Assembly: GCF_001039355.2 (NCBI RefSeq)
Contig: NW_019773859.1
Location: 403,194 to 467,193 of the forward strand
Reading direction: 5' to 3'
Length of the DNA stretch: 64,000 nucleotides
Origin: Lingula anatina
Lineage: Eukaryota; Brachiopoda; Lingulata; Lingulida; Lingulidae
The translations under genes and the position numbers were made by a program. Under the pieces are notes generated by a model. That model ran no database searches and was not told the DNA's origin. It saw only the letters and a list, made by a program, of their open reading frames with translations. The number at the start of each line of letters is the position of its first letter. The first letter of the stretch is position 1. Positions 1 to 28,167 of the stretch are shown piece by piece.

Positions 1-1711
1 CACAGATTTGTGCAATGAGAATTATTAATACTAAACACAAATTGCCTACAGGAAAAAAAACTTAACTGGAGGAATAAATTGTCCAAATGAGCTTTTGACA
101 TAAATCTCCTTAAAAAGGCACACAGAGCTAATGTGCAGCCTAAAACAGTTATTTATTGAGTTATTAATGACATGCAACAGGTGCACAGAATGAAGAATGC
201 AGTTTTATAGCTTGCAATGGAAGGTGATCAAGTCAACTTTCAACTAATTTTTATTGTTACCCATGAGTCTACAACAAAACAAGATCTGCATCACTCCTGA
301 TGCATGAAAACTCTGTCCAACTTTAACTTTCTGAGATTGTTTGTAAAATCAACTAAAAATGAGTAAAGAGAAATCATTTAACCTGAATCATCTGAATAAT
401 GCATTTTCCTTGCAGCAAAATGATGACGTATTTTTCACTGGAAATTACAACCTGCACCAACAAGATTTTTTTTAAAAAAATGCAGTGCAATAAATATATT
501 AAAATCCAGGTGTGCTGCATGTATGTGTGTGGTATTTCACAAGGTTTTGGTCTAGAAAAATCTAAAAATAGTTGGACAACATGTTAAATGTGAGAATATC
601 AGTTTGCCAGTGTAGCAGGATGTCTGGGTAATTTAAGGAAACTGACTACAATCCACAAATTAAACAATTCATATTATAGTTTGTGGATCCATCACCATGA
701 TATACACAATGTGAACAACATTAGGATGAAGTATACAATTAATAGCCACTTGGCAATGATCATTTGCTGTCTTAAACTCCTTCCAGTAAAGTACAAAAGT
801 TAAATTGGGCATTTGACTGGCTAAAGATTAATATTTTTTTCAAAAGCCCTTGCAATGCAAAAAATTAAAACGGTGCTCATACTTTGTCAAATATTCATTT
901 TTTTTTATAGAAAATTGCCTCTTTCAAAATGAGTTAATATTAATAAAAGGGCAAATGAGTTTTAAAAAAATTAGCACTTATAACTTATTATATAACATAA
1001 ACATCAAAAAATACTGTGTTTTACCAGCTGTTATAGCACAGCACACATGACACAAAGACTTAAGAGCATTAATAAATATAATTTAAATGTCCCCTATGAT
1101 GATGGGAAGAGAGGGGATAATGACAAATGGGAATATATGCTAAATGGTCTAGCAGTAATAAATTATATTGTCATATATACTAATATATATGTATTAAGAA
1201 GGATTACACAGAAGAGTACGAGGTTTATTAATACATAATGCTCAACTTTGTAAGTTGAACACATGATGTTAGTACATGATCAATACAGAAATGTGACTAG
1301 AGATTTTAAATGTCAAAATAATACGTCTGTGTTTGTCATCGGGATCTTCAGTCTCTTTTATGATCAATTAACTCTGGCACAGTTGTGTTGTGCCTTGCAG
1401 CCAGAGTAGTTGTAGCAAAGCCAGAACCAGTTCACCACCACATATAGTTTAAACAGATTTACTTCTTTCTCCCTGTCTTAATTATGATTGTAACCATAAT
1501 CAATCCCTAAACAACATAGCAATCATATATATTAAATTTTACAACACAAAATATATGACCCATCCATACCAAAAAAAAAAAAAAAAAAAAGACATTATTT
1601 ATGTGATATTTTAACTTTTAAACCCTTGTTCCATCACATGGAATTTATATGGATTGCCCCAGCCCAAATATGATATGAGATTGGCACAGTGTACCTTTTG
1701 CACCTTAAAAA
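1..1711. other. Sequence downstream of ORAI, probably holding its 3' UTR
   Basis: This is AT-rich non-coding DNA downstream of the ORAI stop codon on the minus strand. TTTATT motifs (AATAAA on the minus strand), for example near 150 and 1224, could be polyadenylation signals. A short A-run lies at about 1571-1590. I see no exon with splice signals, and the short open frames look like chance. Confidence 0.5.
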
Positions 1712-2463
1712 TCAAACATTCTGAATGTTGCTTGCATTCATATGGTTATCAAGCTGTGTAGCCATGTTTTCAAGTTCTTCAATATCTCTGTTTGATCGCT
1801 CATACTTGTGGGACACCAGCTGTCGGTAAAAATGAATGGCAAATCCGATGAGTAAAACCACCACTGGCACAATCAGAACAGTAGATGCCAGAGCAGCATA
1901 ATAACTGTACATGCTGAATTTCACCCAGCATAACAGGGCTATTTCTGCAAGAAATAAAAGAATCCCAATACCTGTTGAAAAGGCCCATGCCATCTGAATA
2001 TAGCAGTTCATCTGATCATGAGGAGATTCTAGCACAGCATTGACATTATGCACATTACTAACTGCCTCAATATTTGGTAGAATACATGTGCTGATGAGCA
2101 GGGCCAACATATGAACTGCAACGAGAAGGGTTGTTGTCACACTAAAGGCTATAAGAAGACTCTCTGGAGTACTCTTCTCTAACTGAACTTCCACCATAGC
2201 GACCTAAAAAACATATATGCATAATGTCATCTGGTAGTTACTGTCTGACCTAATCACAACTTTAGAAAAAAACCTAGAATATGCACATGTCAAGAATATG
2301 TCTAAAACCCATTCCTTTTGTAAATTGGCTTTCTTCACTACATCTACATCCTAGGATAATTACATTTTTCTTTTAAGGAAGTTGCTATAGTCTCAGTGTG
2401 AGTGTATAGCCTCCCCTCCATATTAATACTTACCACAGTTGTCAGCACTTCTACTAACACTTG

Positions 2464-2501
<38 letters not shown>

Positions 2502-3255
2502 CGTGCATGTGAGTGGACATAGTATTCAAGAGTGTTAATGCATGAATTTCTGTGCTACTGGTACACATTTGCATACATATGTAATTGTAAGCATTTAAAA
2601 AGCAATGTGAATATTGTGACTGTCCAGGCCTTTCACTTCTGACCGAGAGTGACCACAGCAAAGGTTGGTATTGTATCTTACTCTGGGTATTATATGTTTA
2701 AAATATATCTGGCGTACAAGGAAATGAACGAAATTTTTTATTTACATATTTTAAAGGTAAACTGTATGTGTTTAAAAATTTCTAGGTCATATTTTCTGTG
2801 TCTACGTATCCTGCAATGCAAAGCTACTAAAATTCCCAATGCACCCCTTAAAAGCTACAAACACCTACAAATTAAATTACTTTACGTCTTTCCAGAATGT
2901 ACAGACACGGCGTTTCATAAATGACATGCTACTGCTAGTCATTATGATTTAGAACTTTAAGCCATTTAAATTAACATGATATAAAACAGTGAGGGACGAG
3001 TCGAGAAATGATTCATTGGAGAAATTTCCATTTTCCACGCAGAAAATTCATTTTTATGGGTAAATCCCGTTTAAGTACCTTTTATCTTACCATTGCAAAT
3101 CCTGACAATAATGCTGAAGTTCTACTCGCGGCCTTGAGCTTGGCACGACTCAAATACAATCTTCGCCAACTCAGAGCGTGCTTGTTGTGCGAAGAAGACA
3201 TCTCCTTTATGAACGAACCCACCAGCCAATCTGAATTAATGTTAGTGTTCAGCAT
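1712..3255 (-). CDS. ORAI: ORAI calcium release-activated calcium channel subunit
   Basis: ORAI proteins form the plasma-membrane pore of store-operated calcium entry and are opened by STIM. Two exons are visible: 3255-3091 and 2203-1712, joined in phase 0 by GTAAG and TTTTTAG sites, giving 218 residues, close to Drosophila Orai. Exon 1 encodes the basic SRAKLKA segment and the start of TM1 (LLSGFAM); exon 2 continues VAMVEVQL, which holds the selectivity-filter glutamate (E60 here, E106 in human ORAI1). It also has the conserved [14 protein letters not shown] stretch, TM3/TM4, and the VSHKYE end of TM4 leading into a short C-terminal helix with leucines for STIM coupling. The start is taken at 3255 because a TAA lies in frame two codons further upstream; an in-frame ATG at 3201 is an alternative that begins [12 protein letters not shown]. 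All key residues seem intact. Confidence 0.95.
2467..2497. repeat. (GT)n microsatellite in the ORAI intron
   Basis: An uninterrupted run of GT dinucleotides followed by a few GC/GT variants, in the single intron of ORAI. Confidence 0.95.
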
Positions 3256-3691
3256 AAGCAGTAATTAAGTAATGATTAATAATATATCAATAAATTCATA
3301 TTCTTTTCTCGCACGGCTCTGTTTACAAGCTTCGACGTGACCGGAAGTACAACCATCATTAGTGGAAAAGTGAGAACGCACCATGACTTGTTGAAAAAAC
3401 CCTTAAAAACATTCTTCTTTAAATCAACCTTAAATCTGATAATGTTCGTCATTAGAATGCACTGAAGCAAGTATTGAGCAGAAACAAATTACTTAAATTT
3501 AATTGAATAGATTCCTTGTTCGAGAGGATTTACCCGCGGTTTCTGTTCATGCATGTCATGTGACCCACATTGACCCTCCCGTGACGTCACTAAGCCATCG
3601 TATATTTTGAGGTCACGGAGTGGGAATATTTCTTGATTTCTATAGAAAAGGAATTTTCTATAGTTTCCCCTGATTAAGTGCAACAACCGAA
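3256..3691. promoter_or_regulatory. Divergent ORAI / KDM2 promoter
   Basis: Only about 440 bases separate the two start codons, which point away from each other. The interval has an ETS/GABP-type ACCGGAAGT at 3340-3348, an M-box/E-box-like palindrome GTCATGTGAC at 3555-3564 and a full cAMP-response element TGACGTCA at 3582-3589. A YY1-like CCGCCATCTT follows at about 3798-3807, just inside KDM2 intron 1. I see no TATA box at a plausible spacing. This set is typical of TATA-less, broadly expressed bidirectional promoters; that it drives both genes is inference. Confidence 0.7.
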
Positions 3692-19647
<15,956 letters not shown>

Positions 19648-19990
19648 ATGAAAAAACATCTATAGACATATTAAACATATTATTTAATATGGACAGGGGA
19701 AAAACAAAAACAGTTGTATAATTTATGAATAGGGTTCATGAAAAACTAGTATCGGAACAATCTAGCCATTATTTTTATTTTTTTTCATTTTGAGTCCTCT
19801 GTTGACCAGAATGAGATTGGCAGGTAGGCTCCAGGGAGTGAGAGAAACCAATTTGTTCCGTCTTCCTTAGAAACAAAAGACATCTTTTCCGAAATTTTTG
19901 GGTAATTGCAACATGTGAGCCTGTATAATTATTCTTGTTTGTATGTTTGTGCATGCTTGTAGTCCTTAGTATGATAGTACAGAGTTATGA

Positions 19991-19996
19991 AATAAA
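19991..19996 (+). terminator. Candidate KDM2 poly(A) signal
   Basis: First AATAAA after the KDM2 stop, 344 bases downstream, followed by T/G-rich sequence. It is the likely 3' end of the full-length transcript. Confidence 0.5.
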
Positions 19997-19999
19997 AGT

Positions 20000-22900
20000 G
20001 GTTAAAATGTAGAAGGAAATAATTGGTGAAACAAAGCAGATGCATGAGGTATGTGTCTGCTGTCTTTATTTTTGGTTTTCATTATGAATGATTTCAATCT
20101 TGAATGTGGTAATAGAAATTGTACTACAAAAATTTGACACTTCTTTGTTCATTAATTTCAGTTAATTGTGTAATCTAGGTGACTATAAATGAAACTTTGG
20201 CATGCATATACCAGTATTATGATTAATGTTTTTCAATATAGTTAAATGATAAGTATCTCATAACACTTTGTTAAAAAAGTTATTGTTTTATTTAATTTGA
20301 AAGTAAAAACTAAAGATGGATATAAATAATTGAAAATATTTTTGAAGATGTTTTTGTGATATCTAAATGCTGGTCTCAAACCCATATTTTTTCACTATTT
20401 CAGCCCAAATCTGTAAGTTAGTTCTGTTTGGACTTCAAATTTGAGGTGAACCATTTTCATAAATTGGAAGACACTCCTTACTATAAATAGTTGATCTGTA
20501 TTTTAAACGGTCTTTTACCACTTCATTTCTGTACTAATTCATAATTATTCAGGAGGGATAGGAGCAAAATAGTACGCATGTTTGCCCTCCACCCATATAA
20601 AAATCTCCAGCCTGCTGGAGCAGATGTACAGTGGTTTTGAAATTGTGCAAACATTCTTTTTAGTTGCGTATATACACTGGAACAAGGGCAAGGGTGTATA
20701 TATGTCTGTTAATAAACGGTATGTATTTGTTCTTCCTGGTTTGTAGGCAACCTTTTGCTAATGTATCCTGGTGAATCCAGGAGCGTTTGCAATTTTGGTG
20801 GGATTTTTATTTATTTATTTATTTATTTATTTATTATTATCTTTTTTTTTGTAATTGGGTGTCGTTTCATTTTGTAAGTGAAAAAATGAATAGATGTCGC
20901 TCTTTTAGTACAATGTCAAAACTAATAAATTGTTTTTCAAATCAATTCTTCAAAATAAATCACATGGAGTTGTTGAAAAACCATGCAGAACTCAATCAAA
21001 GGACGAAGGCTTGTCCTGTTGTAACCAATAAAGATAAAATAGACCTTTTATATAATGTTTGATAAGAAATAAGGACAGTCTTCTCAGACGTGAGTCTACG
21101 TTGGAAGATTTTTTTTAGGCACCAAGTTTGAATTTGAAAAATCATTTTAAAAATCCCAAACATTAAATTCAATTTTATTTGAACAGAATATATTTTGTTT
21201 TCTAAAGTTTCTTAGAGTATTACATATTTTGAACAAAAGTTAAGTGGGCAAAAATATGCAGCCCAAACAACCAAAAGACTATCCCAAAACAATTTCAGTT
21301 AAAAGTGCGATTTTGCTGTTTGAATTTATATGATTAATATAAACCTAGCATGTTGAATCCTTTTTCACTGGTGAACACAAGGCCTACGTCATTAATAATA
21401 ATGTGCTTCCTATATCTTCGGTGGTGAGGGTGAGCCTACTGGTGTTCCCTGAATTTATAATTTGGTGTTGGTTTTTTTTTTTTTTTTTTGGTTACAAGTA
21501 AAAAAGATGTTCCTTTACCACTGATTTAAATTAATTACTGATGTTTAATTGCATATATCATTAGTTGTGTTGCTTTAATATTAGCTAAAATGACTTACAG
21601 CTATTGTTATGGCAAATTTGCTTTATTTTCAAACAAATGTTGTTATCGTTTTTATGAGCCAGGATCACTCTTGTTTTACTAGAATCATTTGATGGATTTT
21701 TTTTGTTAATTGCCTTGAGAAAATGGAGGTAGTTATGAGACAAATTTGTGAGATTCATAGATTGTCAGTCAAGTTTTCTTGGCATTACGCCAGTTTATTT
21801 TGGTTCATATCTGATCAGTTATCTACTGATACTTTTTCATTTTAGAAATTAGAGTAGAAGACTGTTTTTGTAGCAAACTAGTTAATTTTAGACAGTATAA
21901 AATCTGTATTGTTTTAGCCTCAAAAAGTTGTAGATTTATTAGAATTTGTTTAAAAGAAAAACTGACCAAAAGGTGCTGATTTGCAAATAGACATTCCTAT
22001 TTTTCTAATGTTCATAGGTTTGGATGGTTAATTACCGGGTTATATATATCATATAGCAACTGATTAAAACCGAGTAGCTGTCTTAAGCTGCAAGTTAACG
22101 TTGGCAGAGGTTCTGTTCTCATTGCTATTTTATTCTTTAAGTGTAAAACGTTTTAAGTTTTAAGTTTCCAAGAACAGACACTTGCATGCAATACATGTAC
22201 CTCAATTTAAGCCCGAAGCGCATAGCTCTGACCCCGAGCTTGGAGAGATCACATTGGGACGAGTGCCCCAAAAAACCTGTGTGCTGATTAAAAATGAGAA
22301 CAGCTCAACTGTAAACGTGATGTATCTGATTACATGTATTATGTTGAGTTTCGGAAATAAAACTTTGTCTCCTTTGATTTAAAGACTCCTCGATTTTGAT
22401 TATCTCTTGCTTTAATGCTCAACGTGTCAACCCAAAACTGATCAACTTGATTTTTCCCGAGTTTACATTTAGGTTTTAACGTTTAAAAGAGTTTTTAAGC
22501 ATAAGACTAAAGATTACGTATTGTACCTTTCCCGTCTGTTTGTTAATTTGGGTCTTGATTCCAAATTGAAATTTGCAATAAGAATATCCGTAGAATAATG
22601 AGTCTTGAAATCAAAGGGGAAATAAACGAGTACTGAACCATTTCTGTTTGCTTCCGTTTCTCTGTTACATTCAATCTTTTGAAAGAAGCGGCATTATATT
22701 TCTCTCGACAGTTTGAGTTTTTAAAATGTTACGACGTAATATTTGAAAGAAGAGTTTGAATTTGAAGTCTTTCTGACAGTTGTTTAAGTTGAATTCTTCG
22801 TGAATTTGAAGTCTTTCTGACAGCTTTTTAGGTTGCGTCGAGCGGGTAAGAAGTTTCTTTTTAGTGGGAGGGGGGATTAACCGTTAAAAAAAGAAAACTT

Positions 22901-23350
22901 TTACGCTACATGAAATCATTGAAGCTCGCATTTTCGCGTTACAGCTTTTGTCCCCGTCACGTAACAAAAAGATGAACAAAAATTGGAAAAGATTGACAAA
23001 AATTAAACATCCAAGTAATCTGCTATGTGCATATATATTTTTCTAAACCCAGCTCAGTTTTGAATGTAGAACGGAGGATGATATTACTATTAAAATAAAT
23101 AAATACATAAATAAATAAATACATAAATAAAAAAAATATTAACCTTTCATTCCTCTGAGATGTGCAGTGTTGGTCACGTTAAATGTATTAAACTTCTCTT
23201 TTATCTGATTTGCTGGTATAATGAAGCAGGAAAGAGAGGTATATCGATAAAGCAGAATAATGATTTAAGTAATGTCCTTATGATATTTTTGCCTGATAGG
23301 TTTTTCTAATATTTTTACATGCATAGTTGACACTATTATATCAATATCAA
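20000..23350. other. Intergenic region, no gene seen
   Basis: AT-rich sequence with an (ATTT)n run at about 20803-20833, a T-run near 21472-21490 and a small local duplication of GAATTTGAAGTCTTTCTGAC at 22758 and 22802. An open frame at 22182-22382 has no recognisable motif and no supporting splice context. Confidence 0.5.
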
Positions 23351-23366
23351 GATTTTAAGAATTATA

Positions 23367-23860
23367 GGTACCCATGCTAGTTTAGTTGCTATGTTGATTT
23401 TGACTTCAATTACTATAGAAACCTATGGGAAATTAAAGTGTTTTGGCATATATTTTCAGTGTTCTTTACAGATAAAGTGCGTTCATAATCCATATCTCCT
23501 GCACATGGTCTTCAGTACGTATGGCAGACAAACATGAAAAAAATTGACAAGTAAACCTACCCATGGAAATTTTGTTGCTATGCGAACTTGTTATAGGATA
23601 AAAGTGTCTTTATTCATTTTCTTGGTTCATTTTTGCAGGTAAACTGTTTTCATCGACTAAACTCACCACGCTAGGCCCTCATTATATAGCAAAATTAGAG
23701 ATAGTCAAAAAGTGACGAGTACTCATGCAAATTTTGTTGCTTTGGCAGCTTGTTTGAGGATAAAGCTGATTTTTCCTTTTTTGTACATTTTTAATGTTTA
23801 CTGTGCAAGCAAAGCATTTTCAACGACTATACTCACCACACTATCTGTTAATCTTTTGTT
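23367..23860. repeat. Three degenerate tandem units of about 160-190 bases
   Basis: The motif CCCATGC/G...TTTTGTTGCTATG recurs at 23371, 23561 and 23722 (CTCATGCAAATTTTGTTGC). Units 2 and 3 also share a downstream block ending TTTTCATCGACTAAACTCACCAC or TTTTCAACGACTATACTCAC (23 and 20 bases). Spacing is 190 and 161 bases. It could be an old satellite or a decayed duplication. Confidence 0.6.
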
Positions 23861-24124
23861 TAAATATAAAATGAGAATATTTTATTTATTGAAAAGTATT
23901 TGTAAAGCAGTTTTAGCCACCCTGTTAAAGAATAAAATCAGTATTTCATTTGGCTCTTTTAAAAATTACAGGGGGCAATAATATATGGTCGCACATGTTC
24001 TCGTCTGTAGTCATGTGGTTTTGTTCTTCATTGATATTTCTATTACGTAGGTATTTGTTTTGAAATAAGTAGGGCAACAAATGTTCTCATATTCAGCTTG
24101 ACCTTCTTCTAAACGTTATTCAAG

Positions 24125-24688
24125 GCGGCGTTAAAAGTTCAGGGGCTACGGAATAACAATACTCCCATTTTCCACACCGGACTTGTGATGGTAGACAGCA
24201 CAATGAAGCGTAGAGGGATGCAAAAGTACGCTCTACTTAACTTATTTCTGCTAGGCTATTGGAAAACCGATTTCATTCTCACTGATGTTGGTGCATCACC
24301 ACGTGGTTTTCGTCTTTTTTTTTGTGATTTTACAGAAGACCCGTTCCCAAACTACCGACATCCTGAGGCGTGACCTAGTGAAGAACATATCCTCGTCGCC
24401 AAGCACGTTATTAACCGCCACAAACCAGACATGGGGATTAGCAGCCTGGCAACTTCTAACCAGGACACGTTTGTTGTAAAAGATTCCAACAAGAAGGAAA
24501 GAGGAGGAAGCTACCAGTGCGCTCATACAATGCGCGATGGAGAAAGTAGCAACAGTGTTGTTAACGCTTTCTTCACTGAACGCATAGGCGGAAAACCATT
24601 GGACGAAGTGTTTTCTGTTGGGCGAGTCAACTTCCTTAAAACAGTAACTAAACTGACTTTTGGATTTCTTAAGAAACATAGATTCTGA
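24125..24688 (+). pseudogene. Damaged exon of an unrecognised protein family
   Basis: One frame runs from a plausible acceptor (branch-like CTAAAC, then TTATTCAAG before 24125) to the stop at 24686, interrupted once by TGA at about 24371-24373. The translation before the break contains LRNNNTPIFHTGLVMVDSTM, then MKRRGMQKYALLNL and TDVGASPRGFRLFF. After the break it reads EEHILVAKHVINRHKPD, SNQDTFVVKDSNKKERGG and LDEVFSVGRVNFL. The composition and continuity across the stop look like real coding sequence, not chance. I do not recognise the family with certainty; the 'hydrophobic strand then RRGMQ' pattern faintly recalls acetyltransferase folds. No upstream exons were found, so it is either a nonsense-bearing gene or a pseudogene fragment. 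Confidence 0.5.
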
Positions 24689-25459
24689 AACAGTAAACAT
24701 GCAAAAAAATAAAATAAATAAATGAAATAAAAAATAAAAAATGAATCCTACGGCTATGAATCCTACGAAAAAAGCACCACCGTTTTCATAACGTGGCACT
24801 TTTTTTACACAAAACTACATTTGCACGGCGCTGCAACGGTACTATTTCTAATAGTATTTTATAGAAAGTTTAATATGGTGGGACTACTTTTAACCGTCTG
24901 ATACGAGTGTCGGAAATATTAGAACTCAGTTGTTGCCTTGCACATGTAATAACCACGGTTGCACGTTTTTATCATGGGCGGTGCACTAGGATATTTTACA
25001 TTTGATGCATTATTACGCAACGAAGCAAATTTATCTACATATATTTCATTCCAATTACAACAAAGGAATAAGGACAAAATTGCCTCGTCAACGTAACATA
25101 CATTATGTTGGGAATTACTCTTCTCAAAAAAAAAAAAAAAAAAAAAAAAAAAACTGTTTCGGCCACGATAATGTAGTCTCTCTTTGACCTTGACTCAAAT
25201 TGCAGATGACTACATGTATTTCATTCGACGTTTTGTGAAAAGGTGATATCTTTTAGGCTTGTAAAAGACATAAAAAGCAGTCATGAAAATATACTGTTAA
25301 ATTTGTTTGGTGTTATACTCTGTAAATTTTTATCTAAACACGAAATTACACAGTCTGGAATTTTTTTAAAGTCAGGCTTTATTCACTCACACATTTTGAA
25401 AGTTAAATATCATTATAAATACTAAATTCCATGATGTATAAAATCTCTGAATTCTATGT

Positions 25460-25726
25460 CTGGGCTCCCTAACTACCACACACACCTATATGTAAGAGCA
25501 TTACTACCGTTTCCACACACTTTTCACAGATTCAACATCCCCTTTACAATTTTCCCACAATTCATCAATGAAACCCACAACAGTAGTGAAATATATTCTG
25601 TGTTTCCCATATGCTAAGTTTTTTACACTTTGCTACTGATGAAAAGGAGAAAAAAAACAGCTGCTTATTTGTAAAAAATTGCATGGAAATAACGCCGATC
25701 ATGCGTGTGGTAGTTAGAGAGCCCTG
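25460..25726. mobile_element. Short inverted-repeat element
   Basis: Ends read CTGGGCTCCCTAACTACCAC and, inverted, CAGGGCTCTCTAACTACCAC, so about 20-base terminal inverted repeats enclose roughly 225 bases. CAGGG termini suggest a hAT-like non-autonomous element; an exact target duplication is not clear. Confidence 0.55.
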
Positions 25727-26191
25727 TATATAATGGTATTCCTCTGAAAATAAGCCAAACCAAACAGCGATTACTGTTTCACCTATATAAAGGCAAGAGA
25801 AGCGCATGCAACACACTTGATTTATATCAAACACAAGATAAAAAACAAAGCTTATCTAAAAAACCAACTGCATAAATTAATAAATCGATAATTCAGACAA
25901 AGGATGTAAAATAACACTGTATATCACTTAAAAAGCAAATATTAAATACTACGTATAAAAAGTGCAAATTTCTCTATTGAAATACTGTAGGTAAAATGCA
26001 ATAATCAAAACTCCCAGCAAGATCTTTGGACATGTGTAGCTCATTGGCATTTTGATACGGAAGACAATTTATTTTTAAGAATAAATACCTTTTCAAATTG
26101 AGCATTATGTCTGTGTGATACATATGTACATGTACCAGTTTTTTTTAAAAAATGACAACTGACAAGAACCCCCCCTCCCCAAGTCATTATT

Positions 26192-26371
26192 CAGGGGCGA
26201 ATTTAGGCTGTCTTCTGGGCCTTCTGGAAGACGGTCAGATTTTCAAGTTAACATTTCAAGTTAACATTGATGGATATCTAATTTTTCCTGTCAGAAGACA
26301 GTCAAAAATAGAGGATGGATCAATAAAGATAATTTGGAAGCCTGTTAGAAAATATCTTTGGATCCATCCCT
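26192..26371 (-). mobile_element. Short hAT-like non-autonomous element (copy 2 of 3)
   Basis: Reverse-orientation relative of the elements at 8908 and 36485, starting CAGGGGCGAATTTAGGCTGT and ending in GGATCCATCCCTG. It carries an extra internal duplication of CATTTCAAGTTAA-type sequence, so it is about 13 bases longer. An apparent open frame over it is just the repeat. Confidence 0.75.
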
Positions 26372-26825
26372 GTTATTAGAAGGTTAAACCAACCTCTCAA
26401 AGCATAGTACTTCAGCTGTTTCGCTAGGATATAGCATTCTATGTGAAAAGGTCTTAAATCACTTACATGGCAATCTTTTTTATCACAAACAATTTAAGCC
26501 CAAAAAGGCCTACTAGTAGGTAATAAGCAGAAAAAAGCCAGTTATTAGGCAGTAGAGTCAACCTCAAATAATAAACAGGAAAAAAATAGAGCATATACAA
26601 AACAAAACCTAATACAAGCACCCTTGTAATAATACTGGTGTATTTCCAGCTGCCTGCCATTGTTAATAGTTATCAGTCTTACATGGTTATCCTAGAACAA
26701 AGAATCACTCTGATGTCTCCAAAGAAGATCAAAACATATTTTTAAAAACTGCCTACAAAGGTGACTGTAACTGCAAAAGGTCAAGGGGAACAGCCTCCCT
26801 AAAACAAGGGAAAACAAACACTTGC

Positions 26826-27010
26826 AAAATGATCCTTAAATGTCTGTCATGCTTAGTAAAGCTGCTAGGGGGTAATCATCTTTACCCTAGCTGATTCAGT
26901 AGGCGTGACAGACATTTAAGCCGGTTAAGTTGACAGCAATTTAGTGAGACTCCCCAGGGAGATAGATCAATCCAGATGGATCGATCTAGGGATGGGAACC
27001 TATATAGTCT
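26826..27010. repeat. Degenerate palindromic (foldback) repeat, copy 1
   Basis: An imperfect inverted repeat around 26875: TTAAATGTCTGTCATGC on one arm and GTGACAGACATTTAAGCC on the other. Blocks such as GCAATTTAGTGAGA and GATCGATCTAGG recur in the repeat at 47234-47475, so this is one dispersed family. Confidence 0.6.
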
Positions 27011-27111
27011 TGGTTCCCAAATAAAAGTGAAAGCACTATATCAGCACCTTCCATCCTGAGTAAAGATATTTTATACTCAGCGAGGATTCTTCTCAAATGC
27101 TGTTTCAAAGT

Positions 27112-28167
27112 TTAAAACCACCCAGATGATCCTGAAGCTTCCGCTGGTTTCCCCCATCCTATCATACCAGTAATGCACCCTATGATCCCCAGGGTGTCCA
27201 GACCCTGCTCAACACTGTGGCAGGACAAGTTGTACACCAGTAAGGACACATTACACAGCCCAGATGAGCAACCCGAGAAACACTGCAGCCACTCAGAGGA
27301 ATCTATACTGTACCAGTGGAGAAATCTGCAAAGAATAAAAAAAAAGTCAAATTAAATGTGCTTTTCTTCAACTCTTTAAATATTGACAATGATTTGAGAC
27401 ATGTAAATGCCAATAACCATACTAATACTCTGTACTCTAGTGCTCTGTTTACTTAATAAGGAAAAATCTGGAAGATAGACGTGACCTACCTGAAGATGAC
27501 AGCAGTAGCAACCAGGGACGGTATCAGTTGTAGTTGCACTGTTTCCAAGAATGTTGCTAGAATACATGTATTCAGGAGCAAGACAAGGTCCTCCTCAAAT
27601 GACTTGCGGACAAATGCCTTCACAGTATCAGTAGAGTGATGCTTTAAACTTGCTGTTAAAAACAAACATATATATTAGATTGACATATTGATGTGCCATT
27701 CTAACCCACGACTACCCCCAACCTCGGACATTTGGAAATTCTGCAAGTACATTGGTAGCACTTCTAACCCAGCAAAGTAAAAAGGGTAATTTGAATAATT
27801 TGGTGTCAGTTATTTCTTAATACCGCAGTTTGTGAATGCTGATGTTTATATTTCAATGCATATAACGAGTCTATAGTAACAGTGTAATAACAACAAAAGC
27901 TCACGTCTTACCAAGCACCAAAGGAATCAAAGCCCACAAATTCCATCTCAGAGCATAAATCAGTTTGGCACTGGTGTCTGTAGCCGTGTCATCTCTCAAA
28001 GGCTCCATTACTTGCATGAACAGTTGAACAGAACCCGCGAATGTTGCCACGCCAAGCACAAAAGGCAACATGCTTTTGATACGGACAAGCCACTTGGAAG
28101 GCATTTTCTCTGCGATGGCAGTTGACATTGGACTGCCATTTTTTTCTGCCTCAGGCTGTTCACTCAT
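27112..28167 (-). CDS. TMEM79-like (MAPEG-related) membrane protein
   Basis: Three exons join in phase: 28167-27912, 27652-27490, 27325-27112, giving 210 residues. The N-terminus (MSEQPEAEKNGSPMS) is polar. A first hydrophobic helix follows at about 32-50 (MLPFVLGVATFAGSVQLFM), then the family-like segment LIYALRWNLWALIPLVLG, then an exon-2 helix pair (LVLLLNTCILATFLETVQL, IPSLVATAVIFRFLHWY) and a last helix near NVSLLVYNLSC. This layout matches TMEM79/MAPEG-type proteins of endomembranes; TMEM79 acts in vertebrate skin and Wnt receptor control, but the function here is unknown. Exon 3 is the least certain, though it stays open for 70 codons. Exons 1 and 2 lie within a duplicated block. Confidence 0.75.

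Noticed and set aside
1371-1407. Small hairpin CTCTGGC...GCCAGAG downstream of ORAI
   Set aside because: The stem is only about 7 bases, too short for a microRNA precursor.
22182-22382. 66-codon frame with FKPEAHSSDPELGEI
   Set aside because: Somewhat protein-like, but I could not connect it to another exon or a family.
24296-24799. 167-codon minus-strand open frame
   Set aside because: It is antisense to the damaged coding remnant at 24125-24688, whose plus-strand translation looks far more protein-like.
26152-26379. 75-codon plus-strand frame
   Set aside because: It lies almost entirely over the hAT-like repeat and has no protein similarity I recognise.
26463-26660. Hydrophobic minus-strand frame downstream of the TMEM79-like gene
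   Set aside because: The hydrophobicity comes from AT-rich composition. Exon 3 of the gene already ends with a stop at 27112, and no acceptor links this frame.
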